Source: an uncultured Acidobacteriia bacterium
GTDB taxonomy: Bacteria > Acidobacteriota > Terriglobia > Bryobacterales > Bryobacteraceae
Length of the DNA: 64,000 nt
Assembly: GCA_903929755.1 (NCBI GenBank)
Contig: CAIYVZ010000114.1
Coordinates: 1-64,000 of the forward strand
Reading direction: 5' to 3'
Of the stretch, positions 42,508 through 50,508 are shown one piece after another. Made by a program: the position numbers and the translations under genes. The notes under the pieces are model-generated. The model ran no database searches. It worked only from the letters and a program-made list of their open reading frames with translations, and was not told where the DNA came from. The stretch's first letter is position 1, and every line of letters begins with the position of its first letter.

Positions 42508-43188
42508 TTATATCGAATGCAGTTCGCGGCGCAGCGAGTCGATTTCGCGCTGAGCCGTTTCCTGATGCTGCCGGATCAGGATAAGTGCGGTGCAGATGAG
42601 GAAAACAGCCAGAACGCCCAGCCCGAAGGGGGCGCGGAATTCCGGGGCCATGGTGCCGGTTTCCAGAACCGGGCCGGGGTGTTGTGTGCGCACGTTCGGC
42701 AGGCGGATGGCCATAAGAACGAGCGGAATATCGGCGTAGGCAAAGATGGCGACGAAGGCCGAAAGCGTGGCCCGCTGCGTGGGCTCGGCAATGGCAGGGC
42801 GGACCAGCAGGTAGCCGAGATAGAGCAGGAAACACATGAGCTGACTGGTCATGCGGAGGTCCCACGCCCACCAGATGCCCCACTGGTTGCGGCCCCAGAT
42901 GCTGCCGGTGACCAGGTTGACCACCACGAGCATGGTGCCCACCTCAATGCAGGAGACCGAAATGGAGTCCCACAGAAAATTCTTCTTCACCAGGAAGAGG
43001 ATGCTGGTGACCAGGGAAACCGTGAAGAAGACCTGCGCGTTGATGGCCGCCGGAACGTGGATGAAGATGATGCGGTAAATAGCCCCCTGCATGGCTTCGT
43101 CGGGCAGGCCCATGAAGACCGTTTTCAGGTTGGGGATCATGACCAATGCGGCCAGAATTGCCAGGATGTAGATCGCTTTTTCTCGCAT
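42508..43188 (-). CDS. ccmC: Heme lyase/exporter subunit CcmC
   Basis: 226 residues with about six helices. WGIWWAWDLRMTSQLMCFLL is the tryptophan-rich WWD heme-handling motif. IIFIHVPAAINAQVFF and IEVGTMLVVVNLVTGSIWG hold the flanking His ligands. CcmC loads heme onto CcmE. It is 10 bases after ccmB. Confidence 0.95.
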   Translation of the reverse strand: MREKAIYILAILAALVMIPNLKTVFMGLPDEAMQGAIYRIIFIHVPAAINAQVFFTVSLVTSILFLVKKNFLWDSISVSCIEVGTMLVVVNLVTGSIWGRNQWGIWWAWDLRMTSQLMCFLLYLGYLLVRPAIAEPTQRATLSAFVAIFAYADIPLVLMAIRLPNVRTQHPGPVLETGTMAPEFRAPFGLGVLAVFLICTALILIRQHQETAQREIDSLRRELHSI

Positions 43189-43198
43189 TCGTTTCTCC

Positions 43199-43897
43199 TC
43201 AGACTATCAGGATGAACTCAATCATGTAGAGCGCCAGGGACGTATAGATGACGTCGAACCCGATCAGGAGGCGGAGGGAGGCGAAGGCTTCTCCCGTCGC
43301 CCCTGGGCCAAACATAGGTTCTCCCTGCAACAGGGCCGTGGTGGTGCCCATCGCGCCGATCAGCAACGGGATCAGGATGGGGTAAAGCAGGACGGGCAAC
43401 ATCAGTTCGCGCAGGCGGATGTTGACGGTGACTGCCGAGAACGCAGTGCCGACGACCGTGATGCCCCAGGTGGCAAGCGCCATCACGAGCAGCAGGCCGG
43501 GAAAATTCTGCGTCCAGTGGATGTTGTAAAAAAGGCCGAAGACGGGCAGCGAAATCAGTTCGACGATGAAGAGCAGGAAGAAGGCTGCAACGGACTTGCC
43601 GAGGAAGATGGACCAGGCGGGGGCGGGGGAGGCGATCAGCACGTCGAGGCAGTCGTTGGGCAGTTCGCGGGCGAAGCTGCGGTTGACGATGAGGGCTCCG
43701 GCGAACGAGAACACGAGCCAGAGCAGGCCGCCGGCGATGGCGTAGAGTTCTTCGCGGCCAAGGTCGAAGGCGAAGCTGAACAGGACGAGGATGACGAGCG
43801 CGAAACTGGCGCTGGCGTTGATGGATTCCTTGGTCCGGAGTTCGGTCTGGAGATCTTTCCTCGCGATGGCGAGGGCGGTGAGGAGGCCTCTGTTCAT
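43199..43897 (-). CDS. ccmB: Heme exporter CcmB
   Basis: 232 residues with six to seven helices. IARKDLQTELRTKESINASA is the characteristic CcmB N-terminus, and LPVLLYPILIPLLIGAM the later conserved stretch. It is the transmembrane subunit of the CcmAB ABC complex that releases holo-CcmE. It starts directly at the ccmA stop. Confidence 0.93.
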   Translation of the reverse strand: MNRGLLTALAIARKDLQTELRTKESINASASFALVILVLFSFAFDLGREELYAIAGGLLWLVFSFAGALIVNRSFARELPNDCLDVLIASPAPAWSIFLGKSVAAFFLLFIVELISLPVFGLFYNIHWTQNFPGLLLVMALATWGITVVGTAFSAVTVNIRLRELMLPVLLYPILIPLLIGAMGTTTALLQGEPMFGPGATGEAFASLRLLIGFDVIYTSLALYMIEFILIV

Positions 43898-44608
43898 TTA
43901 TTCAGCCACCTGCCTGTCGCCATAGGTTCGGTAGAGCCATCCGGGGTCACCCAGCATTTCGGGGGTTTGCGGTCCGGTATGAACGATCTTGCCACGCTCC
44001 AGGAGCGCCACGTCGGTGGCCAGTTCCATGGCTTCACGGATCTGGTGGGTGGACATGACGATGGTGGAACCGCGCGCGAGGGCGTCTTTCAACAGCGACT
44101 GCAGCACGGCGATGGCGCGGTCATCGAGTGAGGTAAACGGTTCGTCGAGCAGGAGGAGTTCGGGTTGGTGCAGAAACGCCCGGGCGACTGCGAGGCGCTG
44201 GCGCATGCCACGGGAAAATTCACGGGCCATGCCGTCCTTCACCCGTTCCAGGCCGACGCGTTCCAGGGCTTCGATTGCCGCTTTTTGCGGATTCTCCACG
44301 CCCAGCAGACGGCCGAACAGCAGGAGATTTTCCATGGCGGAAAGATCGTCGTAAACGCCGATGCCATGCCCCAGATAGCCGGTCTTGCGGCGGACGACGT
44401 CTCCGCGCGAGGCGTCACCGAATATCTTCACTTCGCCACGCGTGGCGCGGGAGAGATTGGCGAAGATGCGCAGCAGCGTAGTTTTGCCGGCCCCGTTGCG
44501 ACCCAGCAGAGCCATGCAGGCGCCTTGCGGTACCTGGAGACTGCTGCCGCGCAGGGCAGGGTAGTCCCCAAAGTACTTCCAGACGCGATCAGCTTCGACC
44601 GCGAGCAT
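43898..44608 (-). CDS. ccmA: ABC transporter ATPase CcmA
   Basis: 236 residues from ATG 44608 (MLAVEADRVWKYFGDYPALR). The frame extends upstream, but that part has no family similarity and lies in the previous gene. Walker A is LLGRNGAGKTT, the signature FSRGMRQRLAVARAF, Walker B LLLLDEPF and the switch STHQ. It overlaps the upstream carboxypeptidase-regulatory-like gene by 20 bases. Confidence 0.94.
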   Translation of the reverse strand: MLAVEADRVWKYFGDYPALRGSSLQVPQGACMALLGRNGAGKTTLLRIFANLSRATRGEVKIFGDASRGDVVRRKTGYLGHGIGVYDDLSAMENLLLFGRLLGVENPQKAAIEALERVGLERVKDGMAREFSRGMRQRLAVARAFLHQPELLLLDEPFTSLDDRAIAVLQSLLKDALARGSTIVMSTHQIREAMELATDVALLERGKIVHTGPQTPEMLGDPGWLYRTYGDRQVAE

Positions 44609-45722
44609 TCTTGGAGGCTTTCCTTCCGGCCGCGGCTTCTGCCGCCGCTTCCTTTGCTGCCTGTGCCTGGGCGGCCGGTACCGTCTTCCGGTACAACAAA
44701 ACGAAGCCAAGCGTCAGCATGAAGAATATGCTGAGCAGGATCCATTTGACCGCCAGTGCCGTGGTCCAGAAATCGGCTGAGCCGAGCGCCAGACCGTAGA
44801 GTCGGGGCAGGTTCATGGTGAGTGCCGGCTGGCCGGTGCCGCTTTCGCCACCACCGCCTCCACCACCCTCGCCACCGCCCGCAGGCGCGGAATCGGCCAG
44901 CGAACCGGCACCTTCCACCTGGAACTTGATGGTGGGGCCGTCAGCGCCCCAAATGGTTGCCTTGGTGCGGGGCTCCTGGCCGAGATTCTTCAGGCTGTCG
45001 CCTTTGAACGTAACGCCAACCGGCGCGATGATTCTGGTCTGGCCACCCTTGCTCAGAATCTGGTAGACGAAGTCAGCAGGCGTCTTGAAGGGCATGGTCC
45101 ACTGCATGTCCACGCGGGATTCGCCGGGTTTAATGGGGAAATCGAGCTTAAAGGTGTTCGGCTTCGGACCTGCATCCGGAGCTTTCCGCAGCGGCAGGCC
45201 GCCGGGAGCCAGAGCGTTGACCTCCACCTTGCCCTGCGCGGCCGCGGGCAGCGCAAACTGCAGCGTGCCGGCGTCGGGATTGTTCCACGTCGTCTTCCCG
45301 TCGTTGCGGAAGACGTAGCTTTCGCTCACCGTCAGGTTGCCATCCGCCGAAGGTTCCAGCAGGATCATGTGCTGGTCGATTTTGGCTCCGCCAGCTGCTT
45401 TCGATGACTCGAAAACAGGGATTTCCACTGCGGTGAGCGGTGAGCCGGGGGGCAGCATCTTGTTGTACTGCACGCCGCCGTAAACTGCCTGAAGCAGCAG
45501 CGGTCCGCCGCCACGCCCCGGAGCCACATCTTCGGTGAAGACGAACTTACCTTGTGCGTCGGTCTTGACGCTGTTCAGAAATTGCGGGCCCTGCTGGCTG
45601 GTCTGGAACAGGGTAACGGTTGCGCCGGAAGCCGGCTTGCCGGACGTGGCGTTGGTCACGATGCCGTCAACACCAGCTATCGCAAAGGGGGCACAGACAA
45701 GAAGGGCGGTAAATAGCCTCAC
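44589..45722 (-). CDS. Membrane-anchored carboxypeptidase-regulatory-like protein inside the ccm operon
   Basis: 377 residues from GTG 45722, sharing one base with the previous stop (TAGTG). A signal peptide, a CarboxypepD_reg-like beta-sandwich (GIVTNATSGKPASGATVTLF, KTDAQGKFVFTEDVAPG), further beta domains, a Gly-rich linker (GGGEGGGGGGGESG) and one C-terminal membrane helix (AVKWILLSIFFMLTLGFVLL) followed by an Ala/Lys-rich tail. Its conserved position between ccmI-like and ccmA suggests a role in cytochrome c maturation, but none is known. Confidence 0.82.
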   Translation of the reverse strand: MRLFTALLVCAPFAIAGVDGIVTNATSGKPASGATVTLFQTSQQGPQFLNSVKTDAQGKFVFTEDVAPGRGGGPLLLQAVYGGVQYNKMLPPGSPLTAVEIPVFESSKAAGGAKIDQHMILLEPSADGNLTVSESYVFRNDGKTTWNNPDAGTLQFALPAAAQGKVEVNALAPGGLPLRKAPDAGPKPNTFKLDFPIKPGESRVDMQWTMPFKTPADFVYQILSKGGQTRIIAPVGVTFKGDSLKNLGQEPRTKATIWGADGPTIKFQVEGAGSLADSAPAGGGEGGGGGGGESGTGQPALTMNLPRLYGLALGSADFWTTALAVKWILLSIFFMLTLGFVLLYRKTVPAAQAQAAKEAAAEAAAGRKASKNARGRS

Positions 45723-46165
45723 TAAGCCACCTCGCCTTTAGCCAAAATTGGTTTACCGCATTCTCCGCAGAATTTTAAAGCTTTCTCAAACTGCGCGCCG
45801 CAGCTGGGGCAAACATTCTTTTTCACGGCGACAGGAGTCGGCGCGGGGACTGCCATTGCGGGCGCAGCCGACCTGCCGGGGAGTTGGCCCAATTCGAGCT
45901 TCAAACGATCTTCCTCGGCTCTCACCTTTGCCAGTTCCTTCTGGAGTTCAATCTTGGTGGTGTTGTAATCCTCGTCGGACAACTTGTCGAGGCGATACTC
46001 AAACTGCAGATCCCGCAGGTTCTCGTAGATGGCGGCTTTTCGCTCATCCAGATGGCGGAAGGGGGAGACGGGGGCTGCTTTCGGCAGGTCGCCAGGGCGA
46101 ATGAGCACAAGGTAGCCGACCATTGCGGCTCCAAGCAAGGCTCCAAAGATCAGGCTAGGATCCAC
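45722..46165 (-). CDS. CcmI-like zinc-ribbon membrane protein
   Basis: 147 residues. An N-terminal membrane helix (LIFGALLGAAMVGYLVLI), then a helical segment (ENLRDLQFEYRLDKLSDEDY) that matches the CcmI/CycH coiled-coil start, then a Pro-rich linker and a C-terminal zinc ribbon CPSCGAQF...CGECGKP. It lacks the TPR domain of full CcmI. It follows ccmH by 8 bases. Likely a substitute for CcmI in apocytochrome handling (inference). Confidence 0.75.
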   Translation of the reverse strand: MDPSLIFGALLGAAMVGYLVLIRPGDLPKAAPVSPFRHLDERKAAIYENLRDLQFEYRLDKLSDEDYNTTKIELQKELAKVRAEEDRLKLELGQLPGRSAAPAMAVPAPTPVAVKKNVCPSCGAQFEKALKFCGECGKPILAKGEVA

Positions 46166-46173
46166 TTAGTTAG

Positions 46174-46689
46174 TTATTCCAGTCTTTCCGTATCCCGTTC
46201 GATCTCGGCGCGATACTTCGCATAGACCGGATCTTCGGGTTCGAGAGGTGCGCCACCGGCACTGGGGTGACCAGCTGCGGCGGGCTGAAGCGATTGCGGG
46301 CCCCGCATCTTCCGGATCACAACCCACACCACACCGCCGCCAACCAGCAGCGACAGGTACGGGATCATCCAAAAGTACGAACTGGGGTCCTGGCGAAAAA
46401 TCTTCTCGCCATATTCCTTCACAAATGAAGCGACAATGGCCGCGTCGCTCGCGCCATCGTGCTGCATTTGGTAAATCTTCGTCCGGGCCGGTTTACAGAA
46501 ATGACACTGGCCGGAGGACATGTTGCAATTCAGGTTTTCCTGGCACGAACCGCACTGGCAAGAAAGCTTACTGCCGATGCGTTTTACTTCATCGCTTTCA
46601 ATCTGCGATGCGGTCTGGGCGAACGCTGCACCGCTCTGCAGTAACAGAGCGATGAGCAGCAGGGGGAGACTAAACTTCAACCGGCGCAT
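46174..46689 (-). CDS. ccmH: CcmH-like thiol-reducing subunit with six-cysteine motif
   Basis: 171 residues from ATG 46689 (MRRLKFSLPLLLIALLLQSG signal). The frame opens 42 bases earlier. Instead of the usual LRCxxC, the active region reads LSCQCGSCQENLNCNMSSGQ followed by CHFC: C44, C46, C49, C55, C62, C65. The helix AIVASFVKEYGEKIFR and a C-terminal membrane helix match CcmH. It overlaps the ccmF end by 20 bases. CcmH reduces or presents the CxxCH thiols of apocytochromes. Confidence 0.85.
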   Translation of the reverse strand: MRRLKFSLPLLLIALLLQSGAAFAQTASQIESDEVKRIGSKLSCQCGSCQENLNCNMSSGQCHFCKPARTKIYQMQHDGASDAAIVASFVKEYGEKIFRQDPSSYFWMIPYLSLLVGGGVVWVVIRKMRGPQSLQPAAAGHPSAGGAPLEPEDPVYAKYRAEIERDTERLE

Positions 46690-48676
46690 TTGCTTTGGCC
46701 ACTCCCACAACTTCCGTCCGCGTATAGGCACGCGCGACTTTGCTCGGCACCAGGCACACCAGCGTGCCGCCGATTACAACCAGAATACCGATCCAGATCC
46801 ATTCGACTAACGGGAAGACATACGCCTGCAGCGTAGCTTTGTCGCCGCTGCGCGCCGCGTAGTTGATGTACAGATCTTCGTTCAGGCGGCTGCGGAGAGC
46901 AACCACCGCAGTTGCCTGCTGTGCTGCCTTGTAGAAGCGCCGAGTCGGTTCCACGATTTCCAGGAATTCACCATTCTTCGTGACTTCCAGCTTGGCCGTC
47001 TCCCACGAATAGTTGGACATTTCGCCTTCCGTGAGATCCAGAACCTTCAGCTTGTAAGAACCAACCTGCATCACAGCGCCCTTGGCTACTTCGCCGACGG
47101 CGGTCTGATTGAAGGGGTGTCCGCTCCAGCCGATGAACAGCAGCACCATGCCCATGTGGACCAGATAGCCGCCGTAGCGTCGCGTGTTGCGGTGCGTGAG
47201 TTCGATAACGGCCGGAATGAAGCCCGATTTCGTCTTCTCACTGATCGCGTTGGCGCCGCGGAAGAATTCGAGCACGATGGTGGCGGTAACGAAGAAGCAG
47301 AGGCTCAAAGAAATGATTGAGTAGGGGTACCGCATGCCAAAGGCGAACAGCGTCGCGGCGGTCACGAGCGTCCCGATACCGGGCCACTGGAAGTTCTTGC
47401 GCAGGCTGTCGATGGAGGTGCGGCGCCAGGCGAACAGCGGTCCAACGCCCGTCAGGAACAGCAGCGCCAGGCCGATCGGCACCATCAGGCGGTTAAACCA
47501 AACCGCGTCCAGGCTGATCTTTTCGTTGGAGAGCTTTTCGGTGATTACGGGGAACAGCGTGCCCCAGAGCACAGCGAAACAGCTGGCCAGCAGGATCAGG
47601 TTGTTAAACAGGAAGCTGGATTCGCGGGAAACAACGCTTTCGAGGTCGGATTCGCTGCGGAGGTAGTTCAGGCGATCCAGAATCAGCCAAACGGTGGACG
47701 CAATGCTCAGCGCGAGGAAAGCGACGAAGTACTTGCCGATCGGCGATTCCGCGAAGGCGTGAACGGAGCTGACAATACCGGAACGCGTCAGGAATGTACC
47801 GAAGATGCAGAGGAAGAACGTGGAGGAGATCAGCACCATGTTCCACACCTTCATCATGCCCTTCTTTTCCTGCATCATGACGGAGTGGAGGAAGGCAGTC
47901 GCGGCGAGCCACGGCAGCAGGGAGGCGTTTTCCACCGGATCCCACATCCAGTAACCGCCCCAGCCCAGCACGTGATAGGCCCATGCCGAGCCCAGACCAA
48001 TGCCCATACCCTGGAACAGCCAGGTCACGATAGACCAGCGACGCGTGGTGTGGATCCAGCTCTCGCCCGGAGCTTTTTCGATGAGCGAGGCCATCGCGAA
48101 GGCGAAGGGAACTGCAAAGCCGACATACCCGAGGTAGAGGAATGGGGGGTGAATCACCATCGCCCAGTACTGCAGCAGCGGATTGAGGCCCATGCCATCG
48201 GCCACCGAGGTGACCACGCGGTCCACCGCCAGAACCTGGAAGGGGCTGGCAATAAACGTGTTCAAAATCAGGAAGAACAGCTGGATTGTGGAGAGGATCG
48301 CCACCACCCAGGGCAGCAGATTCCGGTGAGTTTTCCGCGACGTGAGGACGGCAACGGCGGCATAACTGGAAAGCAGCCAGCTCCAGAAGAGCAGTGAGCC
48401 TTCCTGCCCGCCCCACCATGCGGCGAACTTGTAGAAGCCGGGCATCTCGCGATTGGTGTGGCTGGCCACGTAGGCCATCCGGTAATCGCCTGTCAGCAGC
48501 GCGTAAACAAGTATGCCGGCTGCGGTAGAAACCAGAGCCCAGACGGCGAGGACTGCACGTTCTCCGCTCAAAGTGAGGAACGGCTTCCCTTTCAGCCGCC
48601 CCACAACGCTTGAAACGATCGCGTACAACGAGATGCAGAACGCCAGCAGAAGCGCAAGTGCGCCTACGTTTTCCAT
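46670..48676 (-). CDS. ccmF: Cytochrome c heme lyase CcmF
   Basis: 668 residues with about fifteen helices, the normal CcmF size. WGGYWMWDPVENASLLPWL is the WWD domain. WAMVIHPPFLYLGYVGFAVP and TRSGIVSSVHAFAESPIG are flanking signatures with conserved His. CcmF ligates heme from holo-CcmE to the apocytochrome presented by CcmH. It overlaps ccmH by 20 bases and follows ccmE by 57 bases. Confidence 0.96.
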   Translation of the reverse strand: MENVGALALLLAFCISLYAIVSSVVGRLKGKPFLTLSGERAVLAVWALVSTAAGILVYALLTGDYRMAYVASHTNREMPGFYKFAAWWGGQEGSLLFWSWLLSSYAAVAVLTSRKTHRNLLPWVVAILSTIQLFFLILNTFIASPFQVLAVDRVVTSVADGMGLNPLLQYWAMVIHPPFLYLGYVGFAVPFAFAMASLIEKAPGESWIHTTRRWSIVTWLFQGMGIGLGSAWAYHVLGWGGYWMWDPVENASLLPWLAATAFLHSVMMQEKKGMMKVWNMVLISSTFFLCIFGTFLTRSGIVSSVHAFAESPIGKYFVAFLALSIASTVWLILDRLNYLRSESDLESVVSRESSFLFNNLILLASCFAVLWGTLFPVITEKLSNEKISLDAVWFNRLMVPIGLALLFLTGVGPLFAWRRTSIDSLRKNFQWPGIGTLVTAATLFAFGMRYPYSIISLSLCFFVTATIVLEFFRGANAISEKTKSGFIPAVIELTHRNTRRYGGYLVHMGMVLLFIGWSGHPFNQTAVGEVAKGAVMQVGSYKLKVLDLTEGEMSNYSWETAKLEVTKNGEFLEIVEPTRRFYKAAQQATAVVALRSRLNEDLYINYAARSGDKATLQAYVFPLVEWIWIGILVVIGGTLVCLVPSKVARAYTRTEVVGVAKANAPVEV

Positions 48677-48733
48677 GATTTTTTTGGACCCTCAGCTTTA
48701 CAAAAGTTACTTAACAGCTTACACATGAGCAGC

Positions 48734-49195
48734 TTACAAGCTGGAACGGTACGACGAACTCTGGGCTTCCGGCACCAGCTTCTTCTGCAAACCCTCCGGA
48801 GCCTGGCCCGGTTTCGGTGCATACTTCGAAGCGCATTTCGCCTGAACTTCCTGAGCGTGGAACACGCCGGAATCGTCGAGACGTCCGCCAGCCAACGCCT
48901 GCGCGCCGTCTTTAAAGGTATCGGGCAGAGGATCGCGGCCTTCGTACACCACCGACAGAACCTTCGTTTCCTGGACCAGATTGAACTTCACAACACCGGC
49001 GGTGCGGACAATCGAGTTTTGCTGGATATCGCCGCCCACACGGACCCGCTTCGACGAAGCCTGGTGGCCCATCTTGTTTAATTCGGTGATCGTGACGTAA
49101 TAGGTCTTCGAGCTCTGAATGGAAGCGGTTGCGACCCATACCAGCGAACCGACGATGAGCGTGATCAGGATTCCGAACTTTGCGTACTTGTGCAT
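48734..49195 (-). CDS. ccmE: Heme chaperone CcmE, Cys variant
   Basis: 153 residues with an N-terminal anchor helix (FGILITLIVGSLVWVATA) and the OB-fold (KRVRVGGDIQQNSIVR, VYEGRDPLPDTFKDG). The heme-binding motif normally written HxxxY is AKCASKY here (C121, Y125), so the covalent ligand His is replaced by Cys. Such CxxxY CcmE proteins are known from Desulfovibrio and archaea. A good ribosome site (AGGAAAGAAGGG) precedes the ATG. It is the first gene of the ccm operon. Confidence 0.95.
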   Translation of the reverse strand: MHKYAKFGILITLIVGSLVWVATASIQSSKTYYVTITELNKMGHQASSKRVRVGGDIQQNSIVRTAGVVKFNLVQETKVLSVVYEGRDPLPDTFKDGAQALAGGRLDDSGVFHAQEVQAKCASKYAPKPGQAPEGLQKKLVPEAQSSSYRSSL

Positions 49196-49254
49196 AGACC
49201 CTTCTTTCCTTGTGAGCGACCAGCGCAGCTTACACCGCGCACATCTAATTCTTT

Positions 49255-49283
49255 AGTATACCGCCGTTAAATTCCGACCTGAA
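49255..49283 (-). promoter_or_regulatory. Candidate promoter of the ccm operon
   Basis: On the minus strand -10 TATACT (49255-49260) follows a weak -35 TTCAGG (49278-49283) with a 17-base spacer, 60 bases before ccmE. A standard promoter here would not exclude control by the adjacent ECF sigma factor from a second site. Confidence 0.4.
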
Positions 49284-49290
49284 GCCAGCG

Positions 49291-49932
49291 CTAAAGCCAA
49301 TGGCTGCCCTCGGAATGGCACAACAAGCATGCCTCACGGGCCGACGAGCCTTCTGCCGGAACCGCTGCGAAAATATTTTCACCCTGCGACCATGAAACCA
49401 TTTCGGACCCTGCCCGCGTTGCCTCATGCCTGCCTGTAAAGGGTTTCCCGCTTTTCCAGACCAGCATTGTGCCTCCCCGTTCGGAGTTGTCACCAGCTTC
49501 ATATCTCACTGAAGCAACCAACGTGCCACGGATATTGGCGATTCTGGCTCCAGTCACTCGCGCGGAGGGGGAGTGAGCCGGAAGCTCTAACTCTATGCCA
49601 CTGTGGGACTTAATCCATTGGCGGATGTGGACGGGGTCATTCGAGTTCAACTCGCAGGCTTCCGGAGAAGCTGCAAGTGCCGCAAGTTCTGCCGCGTCCG
49701 GTTGCGCGATTTGGCGCAAACCACCCCGGGCCTTGCTGAACTCCCAAAGCAGATCGGCCGACGCCAGCAGCATAAGGAGCGCGATTGCCGGCCACAATAG
49801 CCGGGTCGGGTCCGATTCAGCGCGGCGCCCTGCCCCCGGTGCCTGGATTTTGCTCCAAAGCCCCGCTGGTGCCGATACCGGACGCAGTTGTTCCCGCAAG
49901 TTTACTTCCAGCCAACTGTCTTCGGCCATCAT
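49291..49932 (-). CDS. Membrane anti-sigma factor with C-terminal CxxCH heme motif
   Basis: 213 residues. A short cytoplasmic N-terminus (~45 residues, no zinc HxxxCxxC motif), one membrane helix (LLWPAIALLMLLASADLLWE) and a ~145-residue periplasmic part. The periplasmic region (VRYEAGDNSERGGTMLVWK, GSEMVSWSQGENIFAAVP) resembles the C-terminal domain of RsgI/FecR-like anti-sigma factors. It ends EACLLCHSEGSHWL: C202, C205, H206, a CxxCH c-type heme attachment motif plus a further His. Its ATG overlaps the ECF sigma stop. It lies directly upstream of ccmE. Confidence 0.85.
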   Translation of the reverse strand: MMAEDSWLEVNLREQLRPVSAPAGLWSKIQAPGAGRRAESDPTRLLWPAIALLMLLASADLLWEFSKARGGLRQIAQPDAAELAALAASPEACELNSNDPVHIRQWIKSHSGIELELPAHSPSARVTGARIANIRGTLVASVRYEAGDNSERGGTMLVWKSGKPFTGRHEATRAGSEMVSWSQGENIFAAVPAEGSSAREACLLCHSEGSHWL

Positions 49933-50492
49933 GAGAGCCTCGCTCCAATTCTTTTCTTCAGGCGTTTCTCTAAAATGCTGTGGGCGCGGCTGAGTCTGGA
50001 CGCCACGGTTCCCGGCGGGCAGGCCAGAATTGCCGCGATCTCCTCATAGGGAAGATCCAGCGAGTAGCGCAGGACCACCACCATGCGGAATTCGGGCTCC
50101 AGTTTCGCGATCGCATCCCGCACCAGGCTGCTTTGTTCGGTTCGGAGCAGGTCTTCCAGCGGGCAGCGCGCGGGACTTCTGAGGAATTCGACCAGACTAT
50201 CCACCAGGGGAAGCAGTCGCCGGACCTTCCTTTTGTGGTCAAAACAGGTATTTACCACCACACGGTACAGCCAGGAATCGAAGCCCGAATTGCCCCGGAA
50301 CCCGCCGATGGCGGCGAAAAGTTTCACGAAACTGTCCTGCGTCACATCGTCGGCAGTTGCGGGATCACCCGAATAGCGCAGGGCGATGGTGTAGACGCGG
50401 TCCTTATAAAGGTCGAAGAGCGCTCGCTGCGCTTCCGTCTCGCCCCGGCGGCAAGCGTCAATCAGGCCAGACTGTGTGTCTTCGAGCAGCAA
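49929..50492 (-). CDS. ECF RNA polymerase sigma factor
   Basis: 187 residues from TTG 50492 with GAGG upstream. Region 2 is ALFDLYKDRVYTIALRY..ADDVTQDSFVKLFAAI, and region 4 is LEPEFRMVVVLRYSLDLPYE then PPGTVASRLSRAHSILEKRL. Group assignment is not possible by eye. It is translationally coupled (4-base overlap) to the heme-motif anti-sigma gene, so the two form a sigma/anti-sigma switch. Confidence 0.93.
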   Translation of the reverse strand: MLLEDTQSGLIDACRRGETEAQRALFDLYKDRVYTIALRYSGDPATADDVTQDSFVKLFAAIGGFRGNSGFDSWLYRVVVNTCFDHKRKVRRLLPLVDSLVEFLRSPARCPLEDLLRTEQSSLVRDAIAKLEPEFRMVVVLRYSLDLPYEEIAAILACPPGTVASRLSRAHSILEKRLKKRIGARLS

Positions 50493-50508
50493 ATTGCCTC
50501 AGCATTCT

